The translations under genes were made by a program, and so were the position numbers. The notes under the pieces were generated by a model. It searched no databases, had not been told where the DNA came from, and saw only the letters and a program-made list of their open reading frames with translations. Shown here piece after piece: positions 60,418 through 64,000 of a DNA stretch of 64,000 bases (the stretch's first letter is position 1; every line of letters begins with the position of its first letter). This DNA is from Amborella trichopoda (taxonomy: Eukaryota; Streptophyta; Magnoliopsida; Amborellales; Amborellaceae): NCBI RefSeq assembly GCF_000471905.2, contig NW_006496517.1, positions 140,270 to 204,269 on the forward strand, written 5' to 3'.

Positions 60418-61553
60418 CTGTTTTTTTTAGCCCCTTAACTTTTATTATTCTTGATTTATTTATTAGTATTGGAATGAATTTATTTTTTCTTTTTTTATTA
60501 TCTGTATTGTTAGAATAATTGATTTTTGTTGGGTAGGCAATGTTTTGGTGGTTAATTATGTAATTCAATAAAATATGAAGTTCTGCTTATAAATTCAATA
60601 GTAGCATGTATTAATTTTGTATTTTAATTTATGTTAAATTTTAAATTAAAATTTTGTGTTATATTCAATTAGATATCTAGATTATTTTGTAGTTCATTAT
60701 TTTTTGTAATTTTTCAATTTTTGAGATTTCATTACAAAAATTTAACTTGAGGTCCACATGAGTTTTTTTTTCCCCCTATTTCTATTTACACATATTATAA
60801 TATTGTTTTGCTTTATATTTCAATTAAAATTTTTTTCCATTTAGTGAACAGTTGAATGTAGATAAAGAATGTGCCGTTCTATTTCATGTAAATTTCTTTC
60901 ATATATTTAAAATCATTAATGTTCTTTGTTTTTAAATTTGAAATAACTTTTCTATATTTTACGTAAAAATAATTTAATTATATTAGTGGATAATAGAATT
61001 GTAAATGCATAAAATAGAAAAAACAGAACAATAATTAACCATAAATATCAATTATAGAGGTAATAACATAATTGAAATTATCTTTGTGGAAGTAACTACC
61101 TCAAAATGAAAGTCACAATAGTAAATAAAAAAATTTAAAATGTAGTATCACTATAATCAGTAATTGCCAAAAAAAGAAGAAAGAAAATCCTCGACTTTTT
61201 AAAATTCATTTATGTTTTTCTTTTTTTATTCCATTCATTTTCTACATGTACTTTTCTATAATTTTCAAAATTAAAAAAAATAGAAAAAAGAATAAAAAAA
61301 AAAAATGTAACTACCATAAAAGAAAGAAAAAATAATAATAGATTGACTTTGTTTGTAATAGATGTCTATTTATTATGGTTTTATTATATGTATAATGTGA
61401 GTGACGCATTTTTATATTTTCATATTCTCTAGTGTTTTATAATAATATTTACTTATAAATAAATAATAGATGTACTTATGTAATTAGAAATATATAATAA
61501 TATAGTTAAAAATAAAAATAAAAAAATTAATAGAAGATAAATTATATAAGTTA
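60418..61553. other. AT-rich intergenic, nothing recognised
   Basis: Very AT-rich. No gene or clear element. Confidence 0.6.
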
Positions 61554-61562
61554 ATAATATAT

Positions 61563-61954
61563 GGGTGCAGTTGGTATACAGATGCATTCGTAGTTGTAGA
61601 GGTAAGGTGCACCATCAAATTTTATCATGGTATATAATTCTGATGTAAAATGTTCTTAGGATTATCACAAAATATATTTTTATATCTAATTATAAAATTT
61701 TGAATTTCAAAAATATAAAATCAAGTGGACCTATAAACATATGAAAATCTTGAAAATGGACGGTGTAGATAATATGTTGTAAAATGTACTATTTCTGAGT
61801 CTTAAGATCTTTTTATTTTTCATGGTCATACATCTCGAAGTCGAGATGATCAATCAAAGGGTTTTGCAATATTAAAACTACATTTTTCAATGTATTTTTG
61901 AGATGCATCCGTAGTTCTACATTATAAGGTTGCATCCTTATATAAACTTTTTCC
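61563..61954 (+). mobile_element. palindrome-ended MITE, copy I (second subfamily)
   Basis: It starts GGGTGCAGTTGGTATACAGA and ends TTATATAAACTTTTTCC. The right palindrome is AAGGTTGCATCCTT (one mismatch from perfect). The target duplication ATAATATAT is perfect (61554-61562 and 61955-61963). Confidence 0.88.
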
Positions 61955-62147
61955 ATAATATATTACCATAAAAGGAAAAAATAAAAAGTATATACTTATA
62001 TTGCTAAATGTACAAAAGAAAAAGATAATTTCTTCATTGCTTTTATTTTTTTCATATTTATTTTTTTATTTTCAAAATAATATTCACTTATAATTAAATA
62101 ATATATAAATATAAGTAAAACTAATTTAGTTAATGATATAATTAAAA

Positions 62148-62535
62148 GGGTGCAGTTTGTATAGAGCCGAGGCACTAAACAATCAAATTAGAGCTCACCT
62201 TCAGATAGTATCAAAAAATATAGTTTCAATACCGAAAAGTTTTGGGATAGCCTTAAATTATATTTTCATCTTTAGTTATAAAATTTAAAGCATAAAAAAT
62301 AGTGTAAATCAAGCAAATCTATGAAAACTTGAAAATTAATGGTAAAAAAATGCGTCGCATGATGCACTACTTCCAAAACTTGAAATCCATTTTTTTTTTC
62401 TAATGTCTATGTATCTTGATGTAGAGATGATCAATTTGAAGATATTTAAGCATCAAAACAGCCTCTTCTAGTGAAAGTTTTGGTGTAGGCTCTAATTTGA
62501 TTGTTTAGAGTCTAGGCCTTATATAAATTTCTTCC
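62148..62535 (+). mobile_element. palindrome-ended MITE, copy J (first subfamily)
   Basis: It starts GGGTGCAGTTTGTATAGAGC with AGAGCCGAGGCACT, then AAACAATCAAATTAGAGC. It ends TTATATAAATTTCTTCC. The target duplication TAATTAAAA is perfect (62139-62147 and 62536-62544). Confidence 0.9.
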
Positions 62536-62544
62536 TAATTAAAA

Positions 62545-64000
62545 AGAAAATAAAATATAATAACAATAATGAAGTTTTTGGGCTTTGGTTCTGACCCTTA
62601 AATAACAAGACTGTATTAAATTAGAATAAGAGAGAAATATTAATATTTTTGTATTCACTGTATTGTTTTTCAATTATTTTTAAAGTGATATGACCTGCAA
62701 GGTAGGTACATCTTCTCTCTCCATAATAATGTGAAGTTGGATCTATTATAAGCTCTCTCTCCATAATTGAATGTCCTTTTAATACAGGAAAATTACACAT
62801 ATATCAATTATTTTTTGTGTTACTATAATTTCATCTAAAATTTTCTATTATTACTACTCTATCAATTTTATATCCGTTTTTTACAACATTTTGTAACTAT
62901 TTTAATAAAGTGACTAAATTGCCCTTTTCAGATTTTCTAGAAGCGAAATTTATTTTGCATGAACTAACTATGTTGGATTTTGAAAATCTAGAAGTTTTTC
63001 GTTTTTGGATTTTGAAAATCCAAAAATTACAAAATAAAAAATCTACAATTTTAGAGTCTGATTTTTTTTTAGAAATTAAAAATTGACAAATAAAACTTAA
63101 CCAATAAGATTGTGTAAAATCACTCTACAAATATTTTATATTCCCAGCCAATTAAAAGAAAAATTTAGCTCAAACTTTTTCAAATGTTTGCTCTTTTAAA
63201 AAAATCCACAATGTACTCTTGCCAAAAATTTGAAAGCTCAACGTTTGCTCTTTTGAAACAATCTATACACAATTTCAGACATTTAAGGTCCGAAAAAGTT
63301 TAGGACCTTGGATGTCCCAAACATTTTATATTTTGGACCCTAAAGATCCGAAACAGGGAAATTTCGAACTTTGAAGGTCCGGATTTTATTTATTTATTTC
63401 AGAAACTAAAGATGCACAAATTGGCCAATTTCGGACCATGAAGTTCAGATTTTTTTTTTAATTAATTAAATTATTTATTTTGGATCATGACAATCCAAAA
63501 ATAGGACAATTTTGGAAAAAATTCGAGGCTCCTAAAAATGATTATACATGTAATACCCTAAAATTTGAATGTAATAAGTGAAAATTTTAGCTAAAAATAA
63601 CGCTCATTATAATAAATATATGTGTAATTTTTCCTTTAAAATATTTCTATAATTAACAATTAATTTCACGTAAAGTGCAAATGCATGTCACTAGCTTCCA
63701 TAACATGTCAGTAGTGCCACAGTTCTCGGGGAAAAAATACATTCAAACACCATCTCCAAACGCCTCTCACAAGATTTGAGAATCCTTGCCCTTCTTTGTT
63801 CTCTAAATTTCTCTTGGATTTTATTCTCGTTGTAATTCTGCACAAATTGGAAAACAAATAAAGTTAATCTTCAATGTAACCTCACCAATTTTAGAATCCC
63901 CATCCTACATAAGATAATTAACTCAATAAACTGCAAAAACTGGGATTTATTATACTTAATTTGGGTCTCAACGATCAATTCATCAAGGTCTGAGCTTGGA
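62545..64000. other. AT-rich intergenic with degenerate short repeats
   Basis: No gene. Around 63285-63500 the words GGACC.TAAAGGTCCGAAA and their inverted forms recur loosely, a decayed tandem or palindromic repeat. 63700-64000 is less AT-rich but gives no recognisable frame. Confidence 0.45.

Noticed and set aside
1-64000. tRNA, rRNA and other RNA genes
   Set aside because: I looked for tRNA box B words and for rRNA-like GC-rich blocks and saw no convincing case. The only tRNA-related signal is the degenerate primer-site-like stretch at 14522.

Overview
This is a transposon-rich, AT-rich stretch of a flowering-plant nuclear genome. The evidence is GT-AG introns up to 4 kb long, a chloroplast J-domain/ferredoxin gene, a DUF1685 gene, a plant L1 LINE with an RNase H domain, Ty1/copia and Ty3/gypsy fossils, and many MITEs. 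I cannot name the species. Four assembly gaps (runs of N) are present: three sit inside (CT)n tracts and one inside a MITE end.

Three host genes can be supported. (1) On the minus strand, 9406 down to 6008, are the first two exons of a WD40 protein of the WDR53-like type; its later exons were not found and probably lie off the left edge. (2) On the plus strand, 26411-39444, is a nine-exon gene for a 330-residue plastid protein with a transit-peptide-like N-terminus, a J domain with HPD, and a one-cluster ferredoxin domain (DJC76/77/82 type, best match DJC77). Its introns carry a LINE, several MITEs and two gaps. (3) On the minus strand, 41432 down to 40425, is a single-exon 335-residue DUF1685 protein. 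Genes 2 and 3 converge, 980 bp apart.

The rest is mostly mobile DNA. 0.5-1.2 kb: tail-to-tail RTE-type LINE ends with (GAT)n tails. 2.1-3.9 kb: a hAT-like element with an 8-bp target duplication; a second, inverted copy lies at 15.7-17.1 kb. 9.9-15.7 kb: broken Ty3/gypsy pieces and LTR material holding a large foldback structure built on a 13-bp minisatellite. 17.4-21.3 kb: a minus-strand Ty1/copia fossil split by an RTE LINE. 23-24, 28, 43.5-48.1 and 61.5-62.5 kb: ten copies of one roughly 400-bp MITE family with palindromes near its ends; five have perfect 9-bp target duplications and one has 8 of 9. 52-59.9 kb: a decayed L1-type LINE.

The most interesting structures are the palindrome-ended MITE family (two subfamilies with different palindromes), the minisatellite-armed foldback, MITEs sitting in (TA)n tracts, and a fully inverted-repeat MITE inside intron 7 of the J-domain gene. 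I found no RNA gene, CRISPR array or clearly new protein system.
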